From assembly GCA_035582835.1 (NCBI GenBank), contig JAYKAV010002739.1, positions 595,598 to 659,597 on the forward strand: DNA of 64,000 nucleotides, written 5' to 3'. Made by a program: the position numbers and the translations under genes. Positions within the stretch are counted from its first letter, which is position 1. Each line of letters opens with the position of its first letter. Of this stretch, positions 21,331 through 33,740 are shown piece after piece. The notes under the pieces were generated by a model, which did no database searches, was not told the origin of the DNA, and saw only the letters and a program-made list of their open reading frames with translations. Source of the DNA: Phoebastria nigripes. Its lineage: Eukaryota; Chordata; Aves; Procellariiformes; Diomedeidae.

Positions 21331-24300
21331 ATGATTTTTTTAATTAGTATAGTTGAAATCTTAGCAGTCTAATTCAAGAATCATTATTAGTCTAGATCTG
21401 TTGCAGAAAAAGAAAGAATAATAATGCAGTTAAAACTGCTTTACAAACACTTCTTAGCTTCTCCCCATTTTGGGGGATTATGCTCACTCTTTCACTGCTC
21501 CTCTGCATCCCAAGGTCAGTGGTTTCATTCTGGTGGGAGTGTTACCGTGAGTTGTCAGCATCTAGAGTCCTGTGCCAGGAGAAATAGGATGTTCATATCG
21601 ATGGTTCCTTCTTCCTCACTCTAGGATCCACCACTTGGGATCATTTTTATACATTTGCTAACACACTTTTACACTTTTGCCATTTCTTCATTGGTCTGCA
21701 GCTCCATGATACATCTGGATTTATAATGTATGGTGCACTTTACATGTACTGGATACTGCTTCTTTGTTCTCTTGGCTACTGCTAAACCCAGTTTTGTCCG
21801 GGTCTGCATTTTGTTACTGATCATGGTTGAGTTGTTTATAGTCACCAGTGCCAAGTCTGTGCCTCATCTCTTATCATCCCATATCTGTACTCCTCTACAC
21901 CGCATCCTGTGTCTCCACTTCTCAAGGCCTCTGCTATCAGATCAGGCCTATATCTCTTCATACTACATCATGATGTTAGAGTCGTAAGTATCTCATTCTG
22001 CATAGAGTAACTGCTTTTTACTGCTATCTGTATAAAATCATGGTTGTACTATGCAAGGATAAACAAAAGTAAAACAAATTAGAGGTACGCTGGTCAGTTA
22101 GAGGAATTGCAATCACAGCTACAGCAAGTAAAACAAAGCTGCAGGCAGATCAAGACATATTCAGACAGAGCAAGGCTGACAAGCTTCAGTCCTGAAGCCT
22201 TGCAAATTCCTTACAAAGCTTATGGCTTGTTGTTAGCAATGGCACTGCTGTATTGCAGAGCTACATGACTACAGCTCTCAGAACTTTTCAAAATGCACTG
22301 ACTCTTGCCCCTGTAGCCTGTGTGCTGCTCTTAATGCACTCAAAAGGTATAAGTCATTAACACAGTGGCAATATTCCCATGTGTCTGAAAAGAAGGCCTT
22401 GTTGCTAAAGTGTGGTCAGTACGGTCGAGCTGATGTGCGATCAGCAATATCCATTTAAGAGAGAAAGTGTTTCAGAGCTTGCCAAAATGGTGGATTGTAG
22501 TTGCTGACTGTGTGACCACATGGCTGAACAAGTGGTCAGATAGATGTCTTCCAGAGCAGCAAACAGTGCCACAGTAGGATAAAAAGGAAACAATAAAACC
22601 AGCAGATCCACCGTACAAGACAGAAAATGAGTCTCTTTGCCAAAGATGTGGTCTGCATACTTAGGACTCACTGGCTGTGCATCTGGTGCAGCCTACGCTG
22701 CAGTGCTGATGGGTGGGAAGAGAGCGCTGCCTTTGTGAATTGACCAGAACATGCCCATAAACTGTGGTGTTCCAGCAGCCTGTGGGTATCTTGGATCCTT
22801 GATAGCAGGGCTCCGTGCGGAATAATTTGACTATTACTGCTTCTGTCTACTGAAAAGATCATGTTGACTATGAGGACATATTATTGGAGGTTGGTAGGTC
22901 AGATAATTTGCTCATCTTTTCTACCTGGTCCCCAGGCAACATAGGGATGGAGTTGTCCCATAGACTACCTTCCTGAGTTTCTTCCACAGTGTAATATGTA
23001 TATGTTCTACAAATACATAAATACAATAATTGAAACAATAAATACAGTCATTGAAACAATGTTTATTGACTTCATTTACAAGGGTTTTTAAAAATTTGTT
23101 TTTATTAACGGTATATGGAGTCAAAGGTTTACATTTATTTAGCTTGATCATGATGATTAATTCTTACCTTTTCTCAGATAGGTCATGATACAATGGAATT
23201 ATACAAGATGATAAATGTTGGTAGAACATGTCAGTTTGATGTACTGGGTCTAATGCTCTGGCCCACAGCTGATGACACAGTATATGCCTGAAGGGTTATG
23301 TATCTAGTATCTGTTATGATTCATTTGTAGTCCAAATGCAGCCAATGAAAATAAACTGGAGACAGCAGTGTACCAAGCAGAAGCAGGACTGACCATTTTT
23401 TCACCTGTTAGCAGTGTTGGTATGCATGGTCCTCTTCTGAAGACCTGTAGGAGCCAGCAGCAGCACAATAAACCCTAGAGACTTTTGTAAAGCTCTACAA
23501 TGCAATCTGTTAGTCTTAAATTATGTTGTGCTGAATGGATCATTTCTGCAATTAGGTTTATATTGCAGAGAGTAAACATTAAATAAATGAGGGAGGTGTA
23601 GCACTATGTAACTGCAGATGGCTATTTTTAAAGATATCTTCAGTGAGGCTTAAATTAATGTTGACCTATTTGTCATCTTCCCTTCTCTGAGACAGACATT
23701 TCCCATGCTCCTTTACATACAGTTTGAATACCCTCTCTGAATACGGAAGCCTGGCAGTTGATTAGGGCTTTGCCTTGAGTGACCTGCCCACTGTCTTTCA
23801 GAAGGAGTTTTTCCTGAGAGTTCATTATTAAGTGATGATGCAGTAATAGTGATTTTTTTTTTTAATATTGAAAAATAATTATAGAATGGATCGAAATAGC
23901 TGTTCCTGACATGGAGGAGTAATGGGCAATGAAAACAACTGTGTTCCTGAACAGGTTAATCAACAACGAACTTATTTTTCATAGCCCTGTTCTCAGTAAG
24001 AAGTGACTGCTGAGAGACATGCTGGTGGATATCGGTGGGTACAAACCTTTTTTTCCAATAGGAAACTCACTTTGTTATCAGATTTCACTAGGTGAAACTG
24101 AGTTTACATGACAGAGCAGAATTGTTGGATGACTATTGAAAAGGTCCGCTAAATGCAAAGCACAACAGTAATAATTCAGCATTGTTCTGCTGAAGTCACT
24201 ATACATTGTGGAGCATTTTGAATATATGATCAGGCTACCTCTCTACAATTTCATTTGTTGAGACATGAGACTTCCCATACTCACTAAATACTTATTATAA

Positions 24301-26375
24301 GGAGGGCAACCTTATTCTTTCCAAGAATGAGACCCCATTAGTCTCCTTCATGCATTTTCTGAACACTGTGACCTTTGCATTGGTGCATCTAGCACTGAGG
24401 TCACATACAGAAGATCAGGATACATTGCTCTAGAATCTGTGGATCAAGGAATTCCTGCAGGGGAGGAATTCTTGCAGCTTTTTCTTACCAATGTAACATA
24501 GAAAAACATGTAATATGGCTGCAATATAGAGCCATGCTCAATTGCTAGAGCAGTGAGCAAACACCGAGCACACTGAGACTATCCTGGTGAGTACTCAGGG
24601 GAGACTTACTTTGTTGAAGTTGCCGCTATAAAGGCATTTTGGAAGTTGACTGTGCTCTTGTGCAGGATGCCTGCAAAGTATGTATAGCTTCCAACGAAAA
24701 GGAGTTTTCTTAGAGTTATTAGTAGTGGGAAAAGATAATCTCCATATAAACCCAAGCTATGCCCAACCATTTTGGTATCCAAGCTTTAATTCTCATTTTA
24801 AATCAATTCTTAACCTAACCTTTTATCACCTTCTGTTTCAATTGCTTCATGTAATCCTGCCTTGTTTTTGTCAGTCTATGAAGAGAAGATAGCATACTTA
24901 TATGTAGGGGAGAGATGAATTTCCTCAGGCTATTTTCCAAGATTTGCTCTTTGATTTTGTGTATTTCTCTGTAGCTGCACTGTTCTTTGTATACCTCAGA
25001 AAGATCTAGAGGATATTCTTAGTTCTTCAGCCAAATATCCTTGGCAACAGGCTGCATCTTTCGTTTAATGAAGAGGGGTTACCCATCTTTTCTGAATGTG
25101 TGCTTGTTTCCCCTATCTGGTCTCATTCCTGTTTATCAAGACTGCGCATTGCAAATGTTCACTGTTTACTGCTTCAAAGAGACAAGCCTAATGCATTGCG
25201 TTCAAATAAACTTCAAAAAAATATTGAAGGGTATCCCAAAACGTGTTTCACCATAATCTGTAAAAAAAACCAGTGAATTTTGGACTGAATTTCTGTAATC
25301 ATCACTGTAGCACATACTGCTTTTTTTTCCTAAAGCAAATTATATATTTCCTCTTCACTGAAATGTGTTAATTGCTTGACAGTAATTATTCTACATGTTT
25401 GCTTCATTACCAAGTAAAATATTAAGGCTTAAATATCCTTAATGGTAGGGACTAACATCCTGTTAGTCATTTGACTCATTTGTATGTTTGTAAAAAGCCT
25501 TCAGATTTGTTTGGTGTTTTAATATTATTCTTTCATATTTGAGGAAGTTTTTTGCAGTTTTTTTTCATTCAGTTTTAGAGGGAGGTGAAGTATATTACTG
25601 TGTGTCACTGGGATGAAGTAGATGGAGGAAGAGGAGGGAAGAAGACTAGGAATCATGGTAAATGTTCTGAAATTTCATTATTACATTTGAGAGTTCTGTT
25701 TAGCTGAGGCAAGACAACTGTATTTTTGTATCATATGGGAGAACTTAATAGTAATTTGCATTCTTGTACAACTTTCCATCTAAGGCTCTGAAGTGCTTTA
25801 TAAACATTAAAGAACTAAATCACTTAGTGCCCAAACAAGGTAAAGATTAAGATCGTCATCTTGCAGATGCAAAAGCTGTACAAAGAGACAGAGAAGCTAG
25901 CAATAGCTTAGCTCTTTTACCCATGGACCAAAACTATAGTGGCAGTTTTTGTTGAGTGAAACATCTCATATCATGGCTTGAGAATTTGTTGAGGACCTAT
26001 TTCACTCCAAGCTGTAGGATCAAAGTCTTTTGATTCTTTGACTTGTATTTTAGCAATTACATCATCTTTCTTCTCTCAAAATGGAGTTATTACATCTAAG
26101 AATATTCTTATAACTATTTACTTGTTAGAAAAAAGAAGCTTTTCATGTGATCCTGAAGAGGAGATAAAATTTAGTTTCTATGAGATTGACTTACTTTCCA
26201 GTCCTGTTACTCACACTACAGTTAGTCATTTATTTAAAAAATAAAATACAGAAGCAGAAATGTAGTGACATAAAGCTGCATTTTGCCATCATTCCTAGCT
26301 GTTGTTGATGCAGCTGGTTGCACAGATGTCCTAGTACTGCCACTAGCAAACTAAAAAAAAAAAAAAAGGACAAAA

Positions 26376-27085
26376 ACTGGAGTGGTGGATGGGGGTGTGC
26401 AGATGCAGCTTTGCAGAAAAGGACCTGAGGCTCCTGGTGGACACAAGTTGAACAAGCCAGCCATGTGCCCTTGCCACAAAGATGGCGAATGGCATCCTGG
26501 GCTGTATTATGAGGAGTTTTGCCAGGAAGTTGAGGAAGGTGATCCTTCCCCACTGCTCAGCACTGGTGACGCCACACCTGTGTCCAGTTCTGGGCTCCTC
26601 AGTACAAGAGAGACATGGACATACTGGAGAGAGTCCAACAAAGGGCCACAAAGATGATGAAAGGACAGGAGCATCTCACATATGAGGAAAGACTGAGAGA
26701 GCTGGGACTGTTCAGCCTAGAGTAGAGAAGGCTGAGAGGGGGATCTCATCAATGTTTATAAATACCTGAAGGGAGGGCGCAAAGAACATGGAGCCAGGTT
26801 CTTTTCAGTGGTGCCCAGTGACAGGACTAGAGGTAATGGGCACAAACTGAAACACAGGAGGTTCCCTCTGAACATCAGGAAACACCTTTTTTACTGTGAG
26901 AGTGATGGAGCACTGGCACAGATTGCCCAGGGAGGTTGTGGAGTCTCCATCCCTGGAGCTTTTCAAAAGCTTTCTGGACATGGTCCTGGGCAACCAGATC
27001 TAGGTGGTCCTGCTTGAGCAGGGCAGTTGGACCAGATGACCTCCAGAGGTCCCTTCCAACCTCAACCATTCTGTGGTTCTGTGAA
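26376..27085 (+). mobile_element. CR1 LINE 3' end
   Basis: A decayed ORF2 C-terminus on the plus strand, preceded by an A15 run (26353-26367). Recognisable pieces are TTTGCAGAAAAGGACCTG, GGCATCCTGGGCTGTATTA, GAGCATCTCACATATGAGG, CTGTTCAGCCTAGAGTAG, GGTAATGGGCACAAACTGAA, ATTGCCCAGGGAGGTTGTGG and the end TTCTGTGGTTCTGTGA at about 27069-27084. Many frameshifts split the frame. The wording differs from the copies at 13881 and 14926, so it is another CR1 subfamily, closer to the copy at 42740. Confidence 0.92.
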
Positions 27086-30000
27086 TTTCCTTTATGGGCT
27101 TATAGCTGATCTGCAAACCCCAGAAGTTTAGAACTCATCTGCAAAATTTAGTTTTTAATCACTGCTGTGGATGTCAGCATTTCCAGTTATAATCACAAAT
27201 TGTTCTATATACAATAGTCATGAAGTAATATGAGCCAACCCTGCAGGCTGACATTATGACAATTTTTTTGATTGTGAAAATTCTAACTGCGTAACTGCTC
27301 CCGTGTGATAGTCCTTCTAGATGGTACTGACTAGACACGGAATGACTTTTTCTTTTTTAGTTATTCAGTGGTAAAGGGGAAATGGTACAATGCTCCATTG
27401 AAACAAATAGATAAAATTTATATGAATCATGAAATGTGCTATTTAAATAGGACTTCCTTGCAATAGTCATTAAATCTGTCTTTTTTCCTTAGCTTGTTAT
27501 ATCCTAAAAAACTTTCTGCAAAGGATATTAGGATTGTGAGAAAAAAAAAAAAATCTACAAAAGGTAAAATCAAGAATTCTGGCACAATTTGGTCTTTTAT
27601 TGCTGATAATGTATTTTTATGAAACTGAAAATAACCCACAAATAAAGGTGCATGGAATTGGTAGCATTTCAGAGGGCTGAGAGAGAAAGATTGCCCATAA
27701 CCTGCTAAAGCAATGACCACAATACAAATGCTTTTCTCCTAGTCAACTTTATTTATTAGATAGGGGAAGTATGGCAAAGCAAGCTGTATCTCTGTATTGA
27801 AGACAATATTTTCAATATATTAATAGCAGCTTTTGTATTTATATTGTTTCCTTTTGTATTGCTTTCATGACTTCATTGTTTTTCTTCTTTTTTTGTGTAT
27901 TTCTTAGAATCTCAGAGATGGCATTAGGGGCATTTGGAAACATTCAGCTCTAGTGATCCTGTAGAAATGTGCTCTCTGCAGTAAGTGTTGGAATGCACAC
28001 AGAATGCAGGCTTCCTGTCTTCCAGCCGTGCTGCTGGGAAAGTGTCATCCATTGGTACACAGCACACTCTGACTCTTTTTCTTGATGAATTGTATGTTAT
28101 TTGATCAGTATCTATGTACATTTGGCATCAGAAGTTAGAAAATTCATGTCAGGTATTCTTTCATTCTTATTCTTCAGTGAAACCATGTATTTTACAGGAT
28201 GCATGAAACAGGCAAGTAAAATCTGATCTCTGTGTAGTTTCAATCTCTTATCTTGGAAATTCACAACTACTGCAGTATACTGCCTTCCTCACACACACAC
28301 CCACCTTTCCCTCCTCATTTGGCTGTACTTTGTCCACTCAAGCTCTTTATACCATCATTAATTTCAGATCTGTGTAGTAAAAATCTTTCTGTGTAATTCT
28401 TCTTTCTAAATGTTTGGGATGTTGTTTATTTGTTCACTTCTTACTTATAGTAGATACGTTGCTGAGTCAAAAGATGCTTATTTTGTTCTCTGTTAGTTGG
28501 AAAGCTGCAGGTGTTTCAAAGTGCCATCAGATGGACTCAAAACCCTGCTGACAGTCATACTCACTAAAATGTCAGGGGTTTTATTCACAGAATTTGGGGA
28601 CATAACTAATTTTCTTAGCACTCAATGAGGCATGAAATTTTATTTATGCCTCTAGAAATGTAAGTTAGGTATACAAATGCTAACCCTCCAATTGTTTTGG
28701 ATTTTATTTTACTTGCTAATACTGACAGCAATGTCTTTCTAAGTGTTGGCTTTCTACAAATTCCTGTTATCTTGTTAGCCTGTCCCTCAGGTGCAAATGT
28801 GATAATGTCTTTTAAACACATTCAGATTTTTGGTTTTCCTTTTTGATTCCAGACAATGTCATTTGCTTCCTGACTGTTAGACTTTTTATTTAATATGCAT
28901 TATTCTGAAACATTCCATGAAAAATGTGTTGAATGTGAATTTTAATATATTTCAGAGACTTAATAGGTATTAATAGAGCAATAATACCTACAGTAGCAGG
29001 CACAAACTGGATTTGTAGCTTTACAGCTTGTAAATTACAGCCAATGTACTGAGGGCAAACACCATTAAGAGAACATAATTTGAACATTAAAGAGATTGTG
29101 TTTGCAATCGGGACATCTGCCAAAACCATATCCAAAGATGTGGAGGTCCTCTACCACACTTTTTTTGCAGCATGCATTTATACAACCCCTGATGTCTTCA
29201 TCTGTCAAATTGAATTAAGTATTTTAAAGTACAGCCAGAAGGATAATTACTACAGGAATACCAGATACAAATAATACAACTTAAGTGGAAGTAATGTTTG
29301 TAAAATGTGGTCTGCTGACAGCCTTGGATATAGAACTCTCTGTCTACGTGAGTGGATGGAGGGATTTCTGTCCTATGTGGGGCCTTACAGAGAATCAAGA
29401 GAATTAGCTAGTTGCTTTGCTACACTGTTCTCAATTTCTGACCTGAAACTACATTGGCCTGAGTCGATCACCTATATAAGAACATCTTTGAACTCAGTGT
29501 TGCTTCAAGAAGAAAGTGATCTTCCTAGCTGGACCTTGAGTGTGGCTGAAAATCAGAAGGGAGAATCATTTGTAGTTTATAATTTCCCAGGGTTTCTGAC
29601 AGTTTGTCTGTTTTGAGATTTCTGTTAAGCAAAGGCATCTAATCTTCCTAAGTTGTTCTCTGACCCCTGTATGAAATGCTGTCATGTTCCCAACCCCGGT
29701 AACACCCCCAAACACTTAGAAAAATCNCAAACCCAGGACCTAATTCCATGTTGATGATAAAGAATTTTGAAAAATGATTCTGGTAAGAAGTGGTGAAACT
29801 TGAAATACAAGGTTATCTGTCTGCATTGGACAATATGCCTAAAAAGTGATCAAGAACAGACAGATGCAGTGAACATTTAATCTTTTGCACAAGTAGAATT
29901 TTATGTACGTTCAGTCCTTGGTTTGTCTGATGCAACTACCAAGAAGGGGCTGCTTTGCATCAGTTCTGATGGTAGATTTTGATATATGGTATCTATCAGT

Positions 30001-32062
30001 GGGGAACAATTTCTTTGAACTCAAAAGAAATTGCTTCATGGAAGCTGGACATANCAGATCATTAACAGATCATAGATGGTAGATGACAGCCACTACTTAT
30101 AAATTCTATTCTCAAAGAAGTGACTAAGAATAGAAAGGCCAATTAAAAAGCTATGGACTAGTCATCTAGCTAGATGATCATCACAAGCTCAACAGCTGTT
30201 TCACGTCTACCTCTACAAGTCACGAGTGTTTGGTTTTCTTGGCATACAGGTAAAGATCTTGAGTTTACTCTCTAGGTGATTCAAACACTAATAATTTACT
30301 GTTTATATGTTTGAATCCTGCCTGTGATCATGTAACATCTTTTCTTCCTTTCTGCAGTGGCTCTTAGGCATGTCCTACTCTGTTTCCCCCGTCTATTTTA
30401 TATTTTGTTTCTGTTGCTCTCTAACACTATCTGTTCTAGAGAGCTTGTAATAGTTTTCACCAAAAGTGGGCTGGCTGCTCAGATCTCTTACAAGGGCTCC
30501 ACAACAGATTGAAAGCCATGTGCTCTGTGGAGCCTTCTCGCAAACCAGCTCTTTCCCACCTTGAGGAATAAAGGGCAGGGCTGTTTCCAAGTTGTGTGAT
30601 ATTGATGGACTTCAGCATTTCCAAGGAACTTTCCCCTTGTTTCACCATGACACTTTTAAAACCAGTTTTGTACATTTACATTACACTAAAGAACCAGCCA
30701 GGGCCTTTTGGCCCAAAGTGTGCATACTTCCACATTTTACCTTATTGACAATATGAGGTACTTAGATCACCAGTTGCCAATTATATTACCACTTGCCTGA
30801 CAGTAGTCTTGAACACTGATAGAAGGGGACAGGAGAGCAAGTGTCATAGTGTTATTTCAGTGTCAGAGTGTTTTCTCTAGACGCTTTGCTATGTTTTACT
30901 TTTGGGCTTTGTTTCAGGCTCCCGCACTAGTTTCATGCTATTCACCCTATTCATCAACCCTATTTTTAAAGCTTATATAGAAATCATGGCAACTTATCAG
31001 AGTGTGAACCTGCCACTTCAGCTATACTACAGCTCTGTCTGATTTACAGAGAAAGCATCATTATGCTATACACACGCCGTGACCAAAGAAGCGATGCCAC
31101 TGGTGCCTTGAAGCTGAATGTTTGATTTGGAAATGACAAAAGAAGGATTTTCTGTTGTTCAGACACCAAGAAAAAAGAAAGAATTCCTATCCTAGAGGGT
31201 GGTGGACAAAGAGCACCATATTTGCTTTTACCTACCACAGCTACCAGGGAGAATCAGAGGCCAGAACAGCAGACCTGAATGAGGTCTTTTTCTGAGGCCT
31301 CTTCTGCCTCCAGTCACAGTCAGACTCCACTCCTGGGCTTCAGTTATCACCCACTAGTCCTTCCTTGTATGCTGGAAGGACCAGTATCCCTACAGAAAAA
31401 AATGTGCCTTGAATCACTTTAAGGCTTTGTAGCCCTTTCAGATTCCCCTATGTTAATATTTGTATGTGAAGCTAACTCATGCGGTAAATTAGGCGACTGT
31501 TGATTAAATTAGAGTGATCCGAGAGAAAAAAAAAATTAGATGCCAAGGAAACATTCTTAAAGGAAGTGTTTTAAATGGCTTAAAATCTTCAGACTGCTGC
31601 TGAGCATAGCTGGAAAACTAATTTGGAGTTTCATTTGTTTCCATTCTCAGAAATAACACAGATTTGGCAGTCATGCTCTAACGTTAATGACTTAAGGGAC
31701 TTACACCTTGCTTTATAAATGGAATTCAATCCAGCCTTTAGGCCGATAGACAATTACTGGAATAGACATTTGCATGACCACATACTTTTAAACTCTATNT
31801 ACATCGTAAAAATGCTAGGGGGGGGTTACAGGGAGACAGCAAACTCAAGAGGAAATCCTAATGGAGGAACTGCATGATAATCTTTATCTAAGCAAATAGG
31901 TCATAAGGTGCAGGAGGAGATGTTAGTAATATTTGCCTCACATTAAGAAGGCGTCAGGTCAGGGAACGCAGGAGAACTGAATATTATTGAAGCGATCAGA
32001 CTTAGAGTGTTGGAGTCCAGTAAAGAGGTGCCTAAAATTAAGAGAATGTTCTGAGAGCAGCG
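27086..32062. other. Gene-poor stretch
   Basis: I see no supported gene. It contains A-rich runs (27540-27553), a short CA run near 28290, a 16-bp perfect palindrome TCATCTAGCTAGATGA (30162-30177) and a G8 run near 31818-31825. Open frames are short and motif-free. Confidence 0.35.
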
Positions 32063-32090
32063 ATGGCAAATGGCCACAACTATTATCCAG
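32063..32090 (+). other. Candidate first coding exon end (weak)
   Basis: An ATG with G at -3 and +4 (GCGATGG) opens MANGHNYYP plus one base and runs straight into a consensus donor CCAG|GTAAGT at 32091. This could be the end of a first coding exon, but there is no CpG-rich promoter and no matching downstream exon was found. It could be chance. Confidence 0.15.
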
Positions 32091-33289
32091 GTAAGTTTTT
32101 GAATATGGTAGCAAAAAAGCAAACTCTTGAAAACCTGGAACAAAACAAAGGAGTTTAAATGTAAAGTTCTGAAGGATCCATTCTTGATCTCAGCAGTTGG
32201 TGTTCTCCCAGAATTTTAGAAAAGTGATGTTCTTGGTTAATATAAAATGGTATAAAAGGTTCATATCCTAGTTTTGGTAATCTTGTTTGTATGTGCAAAG
32301 AACAGAAGAAACCTCAAGAAGACTACTGTTGATAATGACTTTTTTTTTAACTTACTATGCCAACTTTTTCTTCTCACTGCCATCTAACAGGTTCCACAGC
32401 AGTTTTTCCTGTCTCTCAGTGCAGATCTGCTCTGGATCCTTCTCTTTTCCTTCTTGTTTATTCCTATAGGAAGTGTTAGACATCCTCTTCATAACAAAAG
32501 TGTTGGATTGAGATGGAGCTTTCTCTCTAACATGCCTCTAAATTGTTTCCTTTACTTATTTGATGTCTGAATTGTAGCTTGACGTCTTCACATTTGATTA
32601 GTGAATGCTTGTCACTTAAAAAAGCAGAGTAAGATGGAGAGGACAGAAAAGCTTCAACAGGAATGGTAAAATAGAAGCATCTGCAGTCTGTTTGCTGTTC
32701 TTTAATCCATGAAGCCATTTCTCAAGCCATTTCAGGTAATGTTTAATCAGTGTTTAAGTTATTTTCGGATATTCATACTGCTTTTTTTAAGTAAGGGCTT
32801 CTACGTACATATAGTTATTTTGGAAGAACACTGGATTACTTGCATGTATAGACACTCAATGCAGAATAGGAGTCCCTGATCTCTTTTAGTTTAAAGTATC
32901 TGGAAAGGAATAGCTTTAACAATATCCACGTACATAAAAGCAATGAAATACAATCATATCCTGTAGCGCGTTTGCTAGTGCAACTGGTGCAAGACATATT
33001 TTCCCTTCTTTCTTTCTCTAGGCCAATAGGATCATTACAATAATAGAAAATAAGTCTGGAAAGGATTTTGGGATTGATTCTTTTGTCTCAAAGTAGGATC
33101 AGTTAGACCTGTTCAACTTCTCACAGATGATTTTGTATAACCAATTATTTTTTGGATTTTTTGCAAGTTTCAAAAGTAAGCCTTTTATCAGTCTCTGAAT
33201 GAGCAAAATCTCAGTTGTTCTGGGATGGAGAAATGATAACCAGATAGACCTGCTACCTGTAATAATTTGTATTCACTCTCTTGCTCTAG

Positions 33290-33465
33290 TTGAACTGATG
33301 TTGGTAATTCACCGACTAGTGCAGAAGCTTGACAGCCAGCAGTTATGCTCTGTTCTCATTCAGAACTTAGGAAGACTCAGGCTGCTGCCATTTGGGGTTA
33401 CTGAGCTGCTGCTGACTGTGCTGTATAATATTTGCAATTATTCTGGACTCTGTCAAAACCCCTGA
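33290..33465 (+). other. Candidate coding exon, helical Leu-rich frame (weak)
   Basis: Acceptor CACTCTCTTGCTCTAG (AG at 33288-33289) opens a frame ELMLVIHRLVQKLDSQQL, then a Leu-rich helical stretch ending ICNYSGLCQNP and a stop at 33463-33465. The pattern looks like a helical bundle, and the segment lies just before an old CR1 tail. No partner exon was found. It may be a decayed exon or a chance frame. Confidence 0.22.
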
Positions 33466-33489
33466 GGAGGTCATGTGACTGAGAAACAA

Positions 33490-33740
33490 ATTTTAAGACT
33501 TGAAAATCTCTCCAGGTGCCCTAGCCCACTATTTCACAATTGTTAANGTTAGGAAGTTTTTCTTGTTGTCTAAGCTGAGCTTTCTCACTTTAAAGTCCAG
33601 TTTAAATTCCTTATTTATTATCCTTTTCTTGATGAATATTGTTATTTTTCTCATTACAAAAACTTTTTATATTCTTGAAATCTATTTCTGTGTTCTTCTT
33701 GGTCATCTTTAGGCTGAGAAGTTTGACTCAATTTTTTATT
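33490..33740 (-). mobile_element. Old CR1/L3-like LINE 3' remnant
   Basis: Compared with the younger minus-strand CR1 at 13881, two anchors recur in the same order: TTAGGAAGTTTTTCTTGTTGTCTAAGCTGAGC-like sequence near 33548-33580 (the younger copy has TTTTTCCTAATGTCCAATCT) and TTTAGGCTGAGAAGTTTGAC near 33710-33730 (the younger copy has AGCCTCCTCTTCTCCAGAC). Divergence is high, so this is an ancient insertion. Confidence 0.5.

Larger units (their letters stand above)
17502..26375. other. Long gene-poor stretch
   Basis: No exon, gene or datable transposon could be supported. It holds an A23 run (18586-18608), a T14 run (19523-19536), a TGTGATAGT repeat (19201-19230), a TG/TA microsatellite (21279-21330) and a short GGAATTC(C/T)TGCAG direct repeat near 24450-24480. 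The open frames here are short and without motifs. It may be intron or intergenic DNA. Confidence 0.4.

Noticed and set aside
26230..26685. Overlapping frames of about 67 to 107 codons on both strands
   Set aside because: They lie in a decayed CR1 copy and its flank; not independent genes.
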